This document shows, piece after piece, positions 44,395 through 56,529 of a stretch of DNA of 64,000 nt; within the stretch, counting starts at the first letter, position 1, and each line of letters begins with the position of its first letter. Source of the DNA: Cavia porcellus (lineage: Eukaryota; Chordata; Mammalia; Rodentia; Caviidae); NCBI RefSeq assembly GCF_034190915.1, contig NW_026947484.1, forward strand, positions 189,218,982-189,282,981. The letters are read 5' to 3'. Under the pieces are notes generated by a model. The model was not told where the DNA came from. It saw nothing but the letters and a program-made list of their open reading frames with translations, and made no database searches. Position numbers and translations under genes: made by a program.

Positions 44395-44485
44395 TGATGG
44401 TCGTATTGGGGATTGAACTCAGGGCCTTGGGCATACTAGGCAAGCACTGGGCCACGGAGCTACATCTCCCAGCCCCCTGTCCTTT
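44395..44485 (-). mobile_element. ID-type SINE
   Basis: GGGGATTGAACTCAGGGCCT through GGAGCTACATCTCCCAGCCC. Confidence 0.82.
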
Positions 44486-44825
44486 TATTTCTAACAGTTT
44501 TTGATTTATGCTTGTTTATGCCATATTAACTAAAGTATAAATATTTGTATCATAAATCAGATTTTTGGTGTTTATGTGGTCATGACTGAAACGCCTATAT
44601 TTATGACTTTTTTCTGCTGCTTTTGGTGAAAGGTTTTGCTGGTCTCCTAAGACAAAGCCAGATCTTCATTTTCCTGCTCTAGAAGACTATAACAGATACT
44701 TTAAAAATGTCTGATAGGACTTTTTGGAGAAGCCATTTGACCCTTTTTATGGGAAGACTTTTATTACATTCAATACATGAATTCAATGCAGCTTTTGATT
44801 ATGTTTTCCTAAAGAAATGTTTCTT

Positions 44826-44939
44826 GGGGCTGGGGATTTAGCTCAGCGGCATAAGCGCCTGCCTTGCAAGCAGGCAGTTGTGAGTTCGATCCCTGGTACC
44901 GATAAAAAGGAAAAAGACAAAAAAAAAAAAAAAAAAAAA
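44826..44939 (+). mobile_element. Young ID-type SINE with target-site duplication
   Basis: AAAGAAATGTTTCTT flanks it at 44811-44825 and 44940-44954. The anticodon-like arm is a perfect 6-bp stem (44857-44862 with 44870-44875) around the loop CTTGCAA, placing TGC (Ala) at the anticodon position. Confidence 0.96.
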
Positions 44940-44954
44940 AAAGAAATGTTTCTT

Positions 44955-46050
44955 CTTGATGTAGCTTCCATCAGTGTTGCTGAGAAATGAGTTGTCCTGT
45001 GAGTAACATGGATTTGTATAACCTCTCCCTCCCCTCTGGCTTACGTGGCTATCTGAGTAGACGTTAGGGGGGTCTAGAGATCCCTAAAATCCGATGTATG
45101 GGTAGCCTCTTTTTCATTAGAGAAATATTTTTTAAGCAACTCCTTTTTGCAAGCTGCGTGATGTTTTGCTGAGGGCAGTATCACAAAGCACTCCCACCTT
45201 AAGATTTAAGAGACCTTGTGCCATAGGCCCAAGGCAATGGCCTTCTGTTACTTGGATTTTCTCTCTGAGATTACATACATGCTAAGAAACCCCGTCATGG
45301 CCAGTGTTTAATATCCCCAATGCTTTTCTCACATGCGATGATCTTTAGCACTTCTTCATTCTCCTTTGCTGAACAAGGCCAGGTATTGTAGGAAAATCTC
45401 TGTGCTTATTTTGTAAGAAAATTCAGTTTATCATAGTGTGAGATTAAGTGATAGAGAAGAGGCAAGTTATAAGAGGTTTTTTTGGATAGAGGGAGATACC
45501 AGGAATTGAACTCAGGACCTCATGCCTGCCAGGCAGATGCTGTGTCACTGAGCTGTATCCGTGGCCCAAGTTGTAAGTTTTAAGGTTAGTTAGATACAAC
45601 AGGAATGTTATTGTTGAAAATAAGTTCCTTAATCTAGGTAAGTCCAAAATGTCTCTCCAGGATTGAACCTATTCTAATACTCTTCTTTGTAGTTTGCAGC
45701 AAGTGTGATTCACACAGGGTTCAAGGTTTAGGCCTGTGCTTATGGCTGACCAGCAAGCATAAAGAAAAGCTTCTCAAAAAGCGTCTGTGGTGCAGAAGCA
45801 CATGTTGCGTTCTCTACTTCTTGGTGGAAAGCACCATGTGGTATTTGAACTCCCACTGTGTGAGCTGGTCGGAGCTGAGTCAGTTGTGTCTACCCTGAGC
45901 TGCCCCAAAGGCGGGTTCGGTGTAAAATATCGTTCACACGCGCTTCCGTCTTGAAGGTAACTTAGCATCCTGTTCAGATTATTCAGACATATAATTCTTC
46001 AACTAATTCAAGATACATAAAATACTTTCTATTAACTTTTATTTTTTAAA
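44955..46050. other. Intergenic sequence with one ID-type SINE
   Basis: An ID on the minus strand spans ~45480-45570, with GCAAGTTATAAG and CCAAGTTGTAAG as likely duplication. Otherwise unassigned. Confidence 0.5.
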
Positions 46051-46054
46051 TTAC

Positions 46055-46205
46055 ACGGTAGCCTTGTGTTTTGGCAAATGCCTATAAGCTAGAACTCGGG
46101 AGGCTGAGGCAGGTGGACTACCATGACTTCAAGGCCAACCTGGGTTCCATAGTGAGTTTAAGGCCGGCGTGGACTACATAGTGAGACCCTGTCTCAAAAA
46201 AACAA
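46055..46205 (+). mobile_element. B1-type SINE
   Basis: AATGCCTATAAGCTAGAACT through GAGACCCTGTCTCAAAAAAA, with internal duplication. Confidence 0.85.
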
Positions 46206-46519
46206 AAAATTACATGGTAAACACTGAACAATGTGTAATGAGTGTAGATTTCAGTTTACAAAGCAGTTTTAAATCTGTTGTCTCCTTTGTTGTCTCAGCC
46301 ACGCTCTGGATTAGCTGTGCATGCAGGAGCTGAACCAGGAACTGAGCACCATTGTGCAAGAGGGTCCTGCAGGCTCCCGAGGCCAACCGTGGCCACTGCC
46401 TGTTTCTGTGCTGCTTGAGAGCTGTGATGGCTCTTCACATTTCTAAAGGATTGAAAGCAGAAGAAAACACCTCTTCCTCAAACACAAATAGAAAATCACA
46501 CATGATAAAGGTTGGACCC

Positions 46520-46765
46520 TGAGGCCAGGGATTTAGCTCAGTGGCATAAGCACCTGCCTGGTAAGTGCTAGGTTGTGAGTTCGATCCCTGGTACCAAAAT
46601 AAAAAAAGACACTTCTGCTTTGGTCAGGCCTGGTGGTGCATGCCTGTAATCCCAGTATTTGGGAGTCAGAAGCAGGAGGAGCACCGTGAGTTGGAGGCCA
46701 GTCTGAGCTACATAGTGAGTTCAAGCCTTGCTTGAACTACGTAGCAAGACATGGTCTAAAAAATA
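46520..46765 (+). mobile_element. ID-type SINE followed by a B1-type SINE
   Basis: ID 46522-46610 (CCAGGGATTTAGCTCAGTGG), then B1 46622-46765 (GTCAGGCCTGGTGGTGCATG) with A-rich tail. Confidence 0.88.
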
Positions 46766-47445
46766 AAATTTAAAAATAAAATAAAAATCTTTTTTTCTTC
46801 TTCCTGGAGCATTAGCATGGATCACAAAACCAAAGACCACCGAACTCATGTGTTGGTTGTAGGACTGAGCTGGTTTGAAGCAGGTAACCTGGCTGAGTCT
46901 GGAAATCTTGCCCCTGAGGGCACAGTGAGGTGTGCCTCCAGAGACAGGATACAGCATTGTGCTCCAAGGAGAACTGCTGGCAGAGGGCTGAGCCACCAGA
47001 GAGCTCCTGAGCCTAATGTGCACGAAGCTGTGCCCACCATCCACTCTGTACTTGGGGATGGGTCTGTGCTTGCAGGACCCCCTCACTCATCAGCTCTACC
47101 TGCTGGCTTGCTGTCTGTTCACATGTAGTCGGCTTACAGGCAATGTGCTTGGGTGGGTGGTGGTTTCCTTGTGTCCCCATGGCTGGGTCTTGTTGACTCT
47201 GCAAAGAAAGAACCACTTGGGGCTTGAGATTGGCTGTGCCCACTCTAGATAGATATCTAGCTCTCACACTCCTGAGAAGAGCAGTGGAAGGCTGGAGTTT
47301 ATCTAATGGTAGAGTTTAGCATGAAAAATTCTTAAGTGATGAAGGATGGAATGTGGAAATCATGAAAGAGCAACAATACGCAATTGCTAACATTTATTAA
47401 GCACTAATGGTCAGATGTGGAGCTAAAGAATATTTTGGTGACAAA
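46766..47445. other. Unique, GC-richer intergenic sequence
   Basis: Several overlapping open frames of 60-120 codons on both strands have no recognisable family and look like composition effects. Confidence 0.45.
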
Positions 47446-47449
47446 AAGG

Positions 47450-48015
47450 GAGCCTTCTGTATATACAAAGTGGAATGTTATTCAGCCACAAAGAGGATGA
47501 AATCCTGTCATTTGCACCAACGTAGGTGGAAGTGGAGGACATTATGTGAAGTGAAACAAACCAGGCACAGAAAAACAAATACCTTATATTCTCATTTTTT
47601 GTAAAAGCTAGGGGCTCAGTGATAACGATGCCTGCAAGTGCAAGGTCCAATTTGATTCCCAGTACAAAAAATAAAAAAGCATTTATAAAAGCTAAAAAAG
47701 TTGACCACATAGAAGCAGAGAGTAGAAGAGTGGCCACTAGGAAGGGTCATGGGCTGGCAGGGAAGAAGAGTTTGCATAAGGTGTACCAAATACATTTCTG
47801 TAGAAGAAATGAGTTCTCATGTTCTGGAATACAGTAGGGTAGTTACAGTCCACAATAATTTATTAGCCCTTACAGGAGAAGGGTTTGAAGGTTCCTACAC
47901 ATAGGAGCGATACTTGAGGAAATGGAAATGCTGATTACCCTCATTTGATTATATACAATGTGTACCTGTATTGTATTATCATACTGTGTTGTATATCTTA
48001 AAAATATTTATCAAA
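47450..48015 (+). mobile_element. L1 3' end fragment
   Basis: GTTATTCAGCCACAAAGAGG and AGTGAAACAAACCAGGCACA are the L1 ORF2 C-terminus; an ID-like piece interrupts near 47610-47670; the 3' UTR runs on to ~48010. Confidence 0.72.
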
Positions 48016-49720
48016 AGAATAAATAGCTCAGTGGTATAAAGCTTGCCTAACGTGCAAGGCTCACAAAAAACAAAGATAAATATGTGACTGAACAAAAAAA
48101 AAAAGAACTTTTAGTAATGTGGGCATAAAATATTTTAGTAGTTTTACATAAAATACTGATTAATGTATTAATCCTTTTATTAATAGATGGATATCCTTTT
48201 ATTTTTTTGTATCTAAATAGGTCTATCTAATGATACAAGTGACAAATGTATTTATGTTTACAGCTTTCAAATATTACTAAAGCATCAGGACATTAAATAG
48301 AACAAGAGATAACTTACTTTGTATTAAGTTTACTAGCCGAGTAAGGAGAAACAATTTGAAAAATAAACAGGTCATTTATAGCCATTATAATGCATACGTG
48401 TTTATAATTATAATTATTTTCCTTATCATAGTTAACTATTTATAGCAATTACCTTTACATGAAGAAAATGACTTTTTTTCCAGGCACAAGAGAAAATTAG
48501 GAGAAAACTTAACAATGGCTTAGCTATTGTTTTTTCTATAAGTATTTAGGATTCCTTCCGTTTAACAAATTTGAAGTGGCTTATGCTGACATTTTTTACA
48601 GTGAATTAATTTTTTTCACTAATGAATATTGAACCTTGCACTGAGCTATATCCCTGGCCCCTTTTCTTTCTTTTTTTTTTTTGAAGGTAAAAGGAAAATT
48701 ATTATAAAGTGACACAGTAGAATGCAATAAAGTAGTTTGTGACCAGTGTGAAAGAGATGAGCAAGAGAGAACACAAAGTCTTTGGCCCTGGGAGGTCTGC
48801 CTCTTGCTTTGATATCTTTCTAACACCAGGGAGGCAAGTTGGATCCCTTCTCCTCCTCCCAGGCTGCTCTTTTACCATCTGTCAGTGTTGAAAAAAACGC
48901 AAAGAATACTGTGCAGTTATTTTCTGTATGAAAAACGAATACAAACTTTGTTGGAGCTCGAACTTTGTTAAAGCAATATAACGTTGTAAACTCTGCTCCT
49001 AACAGGTCTAGGTAATATTCTCTGGATAATTTAATATTTATTCTAATTGTACCATATTAAGGACAACAAGCATATACATCTATATAATAAAATGCTATGC
49101 AGGTGTTCAAAACAACACAAGACATCTAATGCATTTTGGTAAGTGAGAAAAATGAGACACAGAAGAAAATATACCACTCAGTAAATATTTAGAATACTGT
49201 ACAGTAAATGCACATATGCATAGACACACTTGCATAGGCAAAAACTGATTTTAGAACAGAAATGAATTTATTTCACAATAAAGAAGGTAAAGAGCATTCT
49301 GTCTTCATTTTTCTGTCTCTTCTGGGAGGCAGAAGCTCAGTCTCGGTGATTTGGAGGTTTTCTCTTCTTTCGTTGGGCCATAGAAAATTTCAGGGGACTT
49401 ACAAGTCAGGAGACTGGAAACAAGTTTGGTCTGTATTTCCGTCATGACCACAAATGATGTGGACCTGAGTCCAGTTGGAAAGCCAGTGTCTCTGCCATTC
49501 ATCAAGTCTGCTCTTCCTACCCGCGCCCACTGACCCACCGGGCAATGGGTTCAGTCCCCACGTCTGGAACCTTACTGTTTCTTTCCATCCGCTCCCCGGG
49601 AGTCTGGCCCATACATTTTCTGCTATCTTACTAATTTTTATTTTCATACAATATCTTAATAAGCTTCCCAGGCTGCCTTTGAATTTGTGATCCTGCTGCC
49701 TCAACCTCCAATAAACTTGT
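48016..49720. other. AT-rich to mixed intergenic sequence
   Basis: A short minus-strand ID piece at ~48620-48665 (TGAGCTATATCCCTGGCCCC). Otherwise no gene or clear repeat. Confidence 0.5.
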
Positions 49721-49721
49721 T

Positions 49722-49990
49722 TTATTTTGTTCCTTGGTACCAGAAATTGAACTGATGATTTTGCACTTGCCAAATAGGTGCTTATGCCATTGAGCTAAAT
49801 CCCCAGCCCTAAACTAATTTTATTATTTTATTTTATTTTGTCTTTTTGAGACAGGGTCTTGCTATGTAGTGCAGGCTGGCCTTGGGCTCACTTTGTAGCC
49901 CAGGCTGGTCTTGAATTTGCCACAACCTGCCTGCCTCGGCCTCCCAAGTGCTGGGATTACAGGTGTACACCACCACGCCCAGCTCTTAAA
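49722..49990 (-). mobile_element. ID-type SINE followed by a B1-type SINE
   Basis: ID 49722-49808 (ends GAGCTAAATCCCCAGCCCT) and B1 49845-49985 with internal duplication. Both are bordered by copies of CTAATTTTA. Confidence 0.88.
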
Positions 49991-50170
49991 CTAATTTTAA
50001 AAGACTCTGTAGCATAATAAAATTCTTCTTTATTTGAAGTTAAAGTCCTGCTGTAAGATACAGGAGATAAAGCTCTTGAAGACACTGGTGTAGGCAAAGA
50101 TTTTATGAACAAAACTTCAACTGCATAGGAAATATTATAAATAACAACTGGGATATCATCTTATTAAAGA

Positions 50171-50335
50171 TTTATTTATTTATTTATTTATTGGTTTTTG
50201 GAGACAGAGTCTAGCTATGTAGTCCAGGCTGGCCTTAAACTCACTATGTAGCCAGCCTGGCCTTGAATTTGCAGTGATCCTCCTTCCTCAGCCTCCTAAG
50301 TGCTGGGATCACAAGTGTGTGCCACCACACCTGAT
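50171..50335 (-). mobile_element. B1-type SINE with (TTTA)n tail
   Basis: TTTA repeats at 50171-50192, then GGAGACAGAGTCTAGCTATG through TGTGCCACCACACCTGATTA. Confidence 0.9.
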
Positions 50336-50578
50336 TAATTAAAGGGTTTTTTGCACAGCCAAGGAAACCACCAACCCACAGTGTGGCAAAAAAATTGGTA
50401 TAAAGAACTCAAAAATATCAGACCTCCCAAATTTAAAGACCCAACCCAAAAATGGGCATCTTAAATAAATAGACACTTCTCAGGTGAAGAAGTACACATG
50501 GCAAATAAATATATGAAAAAATGTTCAACATCACTGGATATTTGAGCAATGCAAATTACAACATTGAGATTACATCTC

Positions 50579-50685
50579 GTGGGGGCTGGGGATTTAGCTC
50601 AGCGGCATAAGCACCTGCTTTGCAAGCAGGCAGTTGTGAGTTCGATCCCTGGTACCGGAAAAAAGGAAAGGAAAAAAAAAAAAAA
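50579..50685 (+). mobile_element. Young ID-type SINE nested in L1
   Basis: Flanked by TGAGATTACATCTC (50565-50578) and TGAGATCACATCTC (50686-50699). Confidence 0.95.
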
Positions 50686-50855
50686 TGAGATCACATCTCA
50701 CCTCAGGGATTCAGAATGGTTGTTATCCAGAAATCAACCAGTAACAAATATGAGGTTGTGGGGAAAATGTAACTGTTCTCCCTTATTGGTGGGAGTGTAG
50801 ATTGATACAGCCACTGTGGAAATCAGTGTGGAGATTCCTCAAAAAACTAGGACTA

Positions 50856-50976
50856 GGGCTGGGGATTTAGCTCAGTGGCATAAGTGCCTGCCTTGCAAGC
50901 AGGCAGTCGTGAGTTCGATCCCTGGCATCGATAAAAATGAAAAAGACCAAAAAAAAAAAAAAAAAAACAAACCAAA
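50856..50976 (+). mobile_element. Young ID-type SINE nested in L1
   Basis: Flanked by AAAAAACTAGGACTA at 50841-50855 and 50977-50991, a perfect 15-bp duplication. Confidence 0.96.
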
Positions 50977-51620
50977 AAAAAACTAGGACTAGAGATTCCA
51001 CTTGACCCAGCTATTCCCTTCTTGGTATTTTTCTCAGAAGAATTAAAAGCATCATACCACAGTGATATATGCACACCCATGTTTCTAGCAGCACAGTTTA
51101 TAATAGCCAAGTCTTGGGACCAGCCTGAATGCCCATCAACCGATGAATGGATAAAGAATGTGTGGAGTTTTTAAACATACAGTGGAGTACTACTCAGTCA
51201 TAAAGAAGGATAAGCTTGAGACATTTCCAGGTAAGTGGATACACCTTAAGACCATACTCTTATAAGATATAAATTGGACACACGTGAATAAATATTGCAT
51301 TGTTTCATTGGTGTGAGAAACTAAAAATATAAATAAGGACCAAAATGTATATAGAGACTGTGAAATAATGTTCACACGCAAAGTGGAATTAAGGGCGGGG
51401 GTGGAGAAGGAAGGAAGGGAAAAGAAAAAATAAGAAAAAAATGCAAACAAAGCTTTTGTAAATAAGGAGGGAAAGAGGAGTCAAAGGATGGGTAGGGAAA
51501 TGGAGGAACGAAGAATCAAGTTATATCACGTAGAGGCACAAATGCCCATGATGAACATGATCATTATGTATATCTAAAATGTACCAATAAACTTAATTAT
51601 AATTAAAAAAAAGAAGGAAA

Positions 51621-51960
51621 AGAAACACTAGTGATGCTGAGCAGCACTGCGTTTCCTTTTTAGCCAACTGGATGTCTTCTCTGATGAAATCTCTTCAGAT
51701 CCTTTACTCATTCTAATTGGTTTTTGTTGAGTTTTAAGAGTTATATCATATATATGATACTCTACCTGTATCAGATAAACCATTTGCAAATATTTCTTCT
51801 ATTCTGTTTTGTTATCTTATAGGGTCCTTTGACATGAAAAAGTTTCAGTGTTCTTTTTTAAGTTTTAGTTTTGGCAAAGTTCAACTTACCTATTGCTTCT
51901 TTGTTAGGGTGCTTTTGGTGTTACTATCCAAAATGCTGTTGACTGACTCGTTACAATGGT
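51621..51960 (-). mobile_element. Old L1 ORF2 fragment
   Basis: AACCATTTGCAAATATTTCT and TTTGGCAAAGTTCAACTTAC are reverse-complement L1 ORF2 landmarks of an old family. Confidence 0.6.
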
Positions 51961-53650
51961 ATGCATTTATAGAGATCCAGAGGACAGAGAAGTGAAAGGG
52001 AGAGGTTTATGATGAAAATAACATAAAATATTCTAGAACTGAAGAATGTGAGGCTCCAATATGAAAGGTTCTACCAAGTGTCTTGGAGAATGACTGGGCA
52101 AAGACTTAAGATGCATCACTTTGGAATTATAGGACATAGAGTACGGCACATTCTAAAATTGCACAGAGAAAAGCAGATGGAGGAAAGGAGTGATGAGAAC
52201 AAGAGCATCATATCCTGAAGGCGATAGAACCAGCCCATCGGATTTCGAGTAAAAATTATTTGTCAACCCCAAAACTCAACATCCATTCAGATTCTCAGAA
52301 GATCTGAGAGCACTTTCAGGAGACGGCTTGGGGAGGAGATTAACTCTCTCTTTTTCTTCTGATACTAAGGGTTTGAACCCAGAGCCTCTGCACTGTGGCA
52401 TTTTGATGGGTTCTTGCTCCATTGCCTAGGCTAAGCTCCAGCTTTGATCCTTTTTGCCTAGCCTCCCAGAGGGCTTGGATTAGCAGCATGCACCACCTCC
52501 CTGCCAAGTGGCCATTTCTTAATCGGACTGCCCTCCTCCCGTGGGGGCCCATACAGGCCAGCACGCAGGAAAACGAAGTTGAGTGGAATGGCATTGAGCC
52601 TGCTTTCTGGCAGCAGGCTCGCTCTCATCCGAGAGCCGCTCATTCTTCCCACGTGTCCAGCCTGGTGGATCTGTGCTGTAGCTTGCACTGCTGGAGTCCT
52701 GGGAGACTGGCCAGGTGCCAGGGCCGTGTACTCTCCGCTTGAGGAAGCCAGAGGAATGCCTGCAGCGGTTGAGCACATTCCCATGGAGTGTGCAAACAGT
52801 GATGAAATCACTGCAGCTTCCTGGAGGTGGGGGAGACGCTGTGACCTCAAGCTCAACAAGAAGGTGCTGAGGGATACAGGAACAGAAACAGATTTTTCAG
52901 AAAGCAGAGTCCTTGGGACTAACACTTTATAGGGTGAGTCCCAAGTATGATTTTATTTTTTCCTTTGACTTTCAGCATGGTGGGACTGCATTTGTAAGAC
53001 AAGATTTTCTTAGAGCCCCACGTACTGAGCAATGGGATGAGCTGCCCGCTGCCGTGGGAAGTCATGAGTCCCTGCCTGGGGCACCGGTAACTAATTGGCT
53101 GGGATATGTGGAGATGAGGACTCCAGCCCAATATGCTATGAGTCTCTGGTGCCCACTGTCCCCAGGACGCTGCCAGAGGTATGCAATGTGATGCGGATTT
53201 CACAACATAGCTGCTGAGGTTCATTCAGGAGAAAAATGAGGTTGGTGAGATGGACCCTGGGATCCTGTGTTGGGAGGGCCTGACTCACACTTCTCAGCCC
53301 CTGCCAGCACTTCAGAGGCAAGCGATGTTGTCTCCCCCACTTCTTCCCCTGCTCAACCCCTGAAGGCAGGCGCCTGGTCTCCAGCCCCTCTCTTTTCAGT
53401 GCACACACTCTCCTGGGAAATTTCAACCAGCTCTCTGGCCTCAGGTCCCACTCCATGCTCACTCCCAACTTTGTTTCCGGCCTTGAAGTCCCTGAGTGAC
53501 AGACCCACAGCACCAGCAGTGTACTGGACAATTCCATCTTGCTATCCTATATTTCATCAAATCTGGCATCCTTCCCCTAGCCGGCCACTCTACAGGAAAT
53601 CTGTTCTCCTCACATGGTGCCTCTGTTTACCAGATTTTTGGGGAGGGGCT
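51961..53650. other. Intergenic sequence, GC-richer from 52.4 kb
   Basis: A diverged minus-strand B1-dID-like element lies at ~52360-52515. Overlapping open frames in 52.4-53.5 kb are on both strands and resemble no family. Confidence 0.45.
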
Positions 53651-53654
53651 GTTG

Positions 53655-53790
53655 AGACAGGGTCTTGCCATGTAGTGCAGTTTGGCCTTGAACTAACTCA
53701 CTACGCGGCCAGGCTCACACCTGTGGCCATCCTCTTGCCTCAACCTCCCAAGTGCTGGGATCACAGGCATGTACTGCCGTGCCCAGGTTA
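53655..53790 (-). mobile_element. B1-type SINE
   Basis: TTGAGACAGGGTCTTGCCAT through CATGTACTGCCGTGCCCAGG. Confidence 0.88.
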
Positions 53791-56525
53791 TCAGCCTTTT
53801 TCATTCTGGGTTTACTCCTGTTGAGCCCACTGTGCATTTCCTGGGCCTCAGTGCATGCCTGGTGACTGATCCTGATTGCCTCACTTGCCTCTTCTCTAAC
53901 CACCACATCCACCCCGCTGTGTGAACTTCAACCGGGGTGGGTCCCACCTCCTCCAGCTGGTGGTAACACTCCACTGAATAAGCACAAAACACTGAAAAAC
54001 TGATAATTCCAAGAGCTGACCAGAAGCAACTAGAACTTCCCTGCATTCCTGGATGGTGTGAAAATGAGTAAAACCACTTTGGAAAACTGACATTTGCTCA
54101 AGAAGGTATATACTTACTCTGTCACCCAACAGCTCCATTCCTAGATACACAGCAAGCACAAATAAACCTCAGAAGGCACATGCAAGAAGATTTAGAGGCC
54201 TAAACGGAAACCACGAAACGCTCACCAACAATGATGGTGCTTTCATACAATGGTGAGAAAGCAGGAAACATATTTATGTGTAACAACAAGCAAACATGTA
54301 TTTATGTATTATGTATCTGTGTACAACAACATGCAAATGTATGTTGAGTGGCAGAAGCCACACAGTAAGATGGGGAAAATGAGCTGGGGCATTGATCAGG
54401 GGAATGCTTTCTACGTCTGTGTAGTTCCTGAAAGAGGCCACAGTGGATGCCTGGTGTCTGCGTCATGACTTGTTTCTCTACCTGGATGCTATCTCCACAA
54501 GTGTGATGGATTTGTGGAAAGGTGAGCACTTTTCTGTACATATATTGAACTCCTATAGAAAGTGTAGTTAATCACACTGTAGTTCGTATATGCACAGCAG
54601 CATAAACTCTCTCTTGTGAATCCTTCTACTCAGAAGAGAACCTTACAGGCCCTTGCATAATACTCAGAGCTCTCCACGATGTGTCCAGTCTGCCAGGCCA
54701 CGTCCTTCCCACCTGTGTGTGGGGGCAGTGACCTAGGCCACTCCTCACTCTGCTCACATATCGCCTGTGCCCTTGTTTGGCAGTTCCTCCAGCCTGGACT
54801 TATCTTTCTCTCTGGCTGTATCTGAAGATGCCACCTCCTCTGAGAAACTTCTGTTTTCTCAGGCTGAGCAACCTCTCCAGTGTTGTATTAACACCACTTC
54901 TCTGGCCCTGCTTGCAAATATTCCCTGGGCTGAAGGAAAGCCCCGGAGGCAGCAGGAACCATGTCCCATTCATCTTTGTAAAACCTCCTGAGGCCAGCGC
55001 TGTGCCTTGACTGTGACTGAGCTAATGAATGTTTGAATATGCACTCGGAGTTAAGCTGCAGTCTGTGCTGCCAGAAAGCCAAGACATCCAGCATGCCTGT
55101 GGAAAAGCTTCTGCCAAAAGCCGAGTTCCTTTGGAAGTCAGCACATCCTGCAGTCCTTGATTGGCCACTGGCAGCCAACTAAATGTAAGTGTGTTCCACA
55201 GCATTGTGGGCGTGTCTAATTAGACTTCGTGAGACCCAGCGGCCCTGCTAACATGAATAAGCCGTGCAAATATGTGGTTAATGACTATGTCACTCCGTGT
55301 CAATTCTTAATCCTAGATAATTAGCAGATAGATAATTGGTGGAAGAACAGGAGGTGCTGATGGATGCCCCATCACTTGGGGGAAGCTAATGATCCTCTAT
55401 GGATTATGACCCACCCTCTGTAAGCCTTGATAGGTCCTATTTGAAATGCTCCTTTTGAAAGGGCCTTGATCCAAGAAGTGTCAGGAACTCCAGCTTGGGG
55501 CGTGGACATGAGGACTAATTCCTTGGCTACTTCCGTGAAGGTGGGTGGATGGGCCCTGCTGCTGCATCCTGGAGCAGGCAGCTCGGAGACCTGCACTGCT
55601 CCTGACCTCTGGGGGATCTGCAGAAGGTCCTTTTTCCCCTTGGTTTTTCCATCTATTTTATGGCTGAGGGTAGGAGGGCTGCAGTAGGCATGATGACGTG
55701 AAAACACACTGTAGTCCAGAGTTGCCTTCCTTTGACAACATGGGAGGTATGTTGTCTGTTGCCATGATGATTGGGTTCTGTGGAAGAGACATTTTGGGGT
55801 AAAAACAGACCTCTGAAATGTGAACTGGAAGTATACGGCATGAGCTGACGCTGAGCCAGCCAACTGTCCACCGAGATGGGAGCACCCAGAATCACAGCAC
55901 TGATTCAGCCCTGGAAGGAGCTGCTTAGCCGGCAACTCCATTTTCCAGGCCCCTTTGCCTGAGTGGAGGCTTTGGCAGTGGTTCTGGCCAGTGGAAGGTA
56001 AGCGTATGGGCCCGTGTGTCACATCTGGGTCTCTCCCTGAAGAACATGTCACCTTCCTCCTGCTCTTTCCCTCTTGCTGCCTAGATTTGCTGTGAGACAG
56101 GAAGCTGGGGCATGGTAGAGTCCTGCGGTGGCAAGAACCTGAGATCCTTGAACTGTCACACACAGCAAAGTCACCTAGGGGGTCAGGGACACCCCAAATG
56201 GGTGAGTGAGAAATAAAATCCCATCATGTCAGAATTTTGAAATTCTGGAGTTTATATCTTATGGAATTAAGAATTTCCCTAGTTGCCTTGATAGGCAGGA
56301 AATCAGTTTCTTTCCATGAAACTGATTCTGATAACTGGAAAGGGAAATTCAATTACAGTCAACAACAATTCACCAAGCACCCATACTGTATCAGATACTG
56401 TAAATATTATGTTGGATGGCTGATTTAAGATAATGTGAGTAAAGAACAATACCAAGTTAATATTAGTATTGCTTGCATGCAGTTGAGGTGACCTGTGAAT
56501 GGCTGCAGAGTGGTCAATATTTTTT
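53791..56525. other. SINE-free 2.7-kb unique block
   Basis: No SINE or L1 for 2.7 kb, which is unusual for this window. It contains the homeodomain-motif cluster and a long open frame (55372-56163, minus strand). No recognisable gene. Confidence 0.5.
55215..55339. promoter_or_regulatory. Homeodomain/PITX-like motif cluster in the right flank
   Basis: Within 125 bp of SINE-free sequence are TCTAATTAGA (55215-55224), GTTAATGAC (~55277), CTTAATCC, a bicoid-class TAATCC site (~55308), GATAATTAGC (55316-55325) and ATAATTGG (55332-55339). This resembles a conserved developmental enhancer. A link to FOXE1 is only a guess from human gene order. Confidence 0.25.
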
Positions 56526-56529
56526 TTCT

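Larger units (their letters stand above)
50340..51620 (+). mobile_element. 5'-truncated L1 with two nested ID insertions
   Basis: Starts in ORF2 (CACAGCCAAGGAAACCACCA) and continues through AATGGATAAAGAATGTGTGG and the stop region to a purine-rich 3' UTR and AATAAA near 51586. Two ID elements split it. Not intact. Confidence 0.85.

Noticed and set aside
44826..44939. tRNA-Ala-like gene
   Set aside because: It has A and B boxes and a TGC anticodon arm but no proper acceptor stem, and it carries an A tail and target-site duplications, so it is an ID SINE.
53267..53824. 185-codon open frame
   Set aside because: Its C-terminal third is translated B1-type SINE (GSCHVVQFGLELTHYAARLT); no support for a gene.
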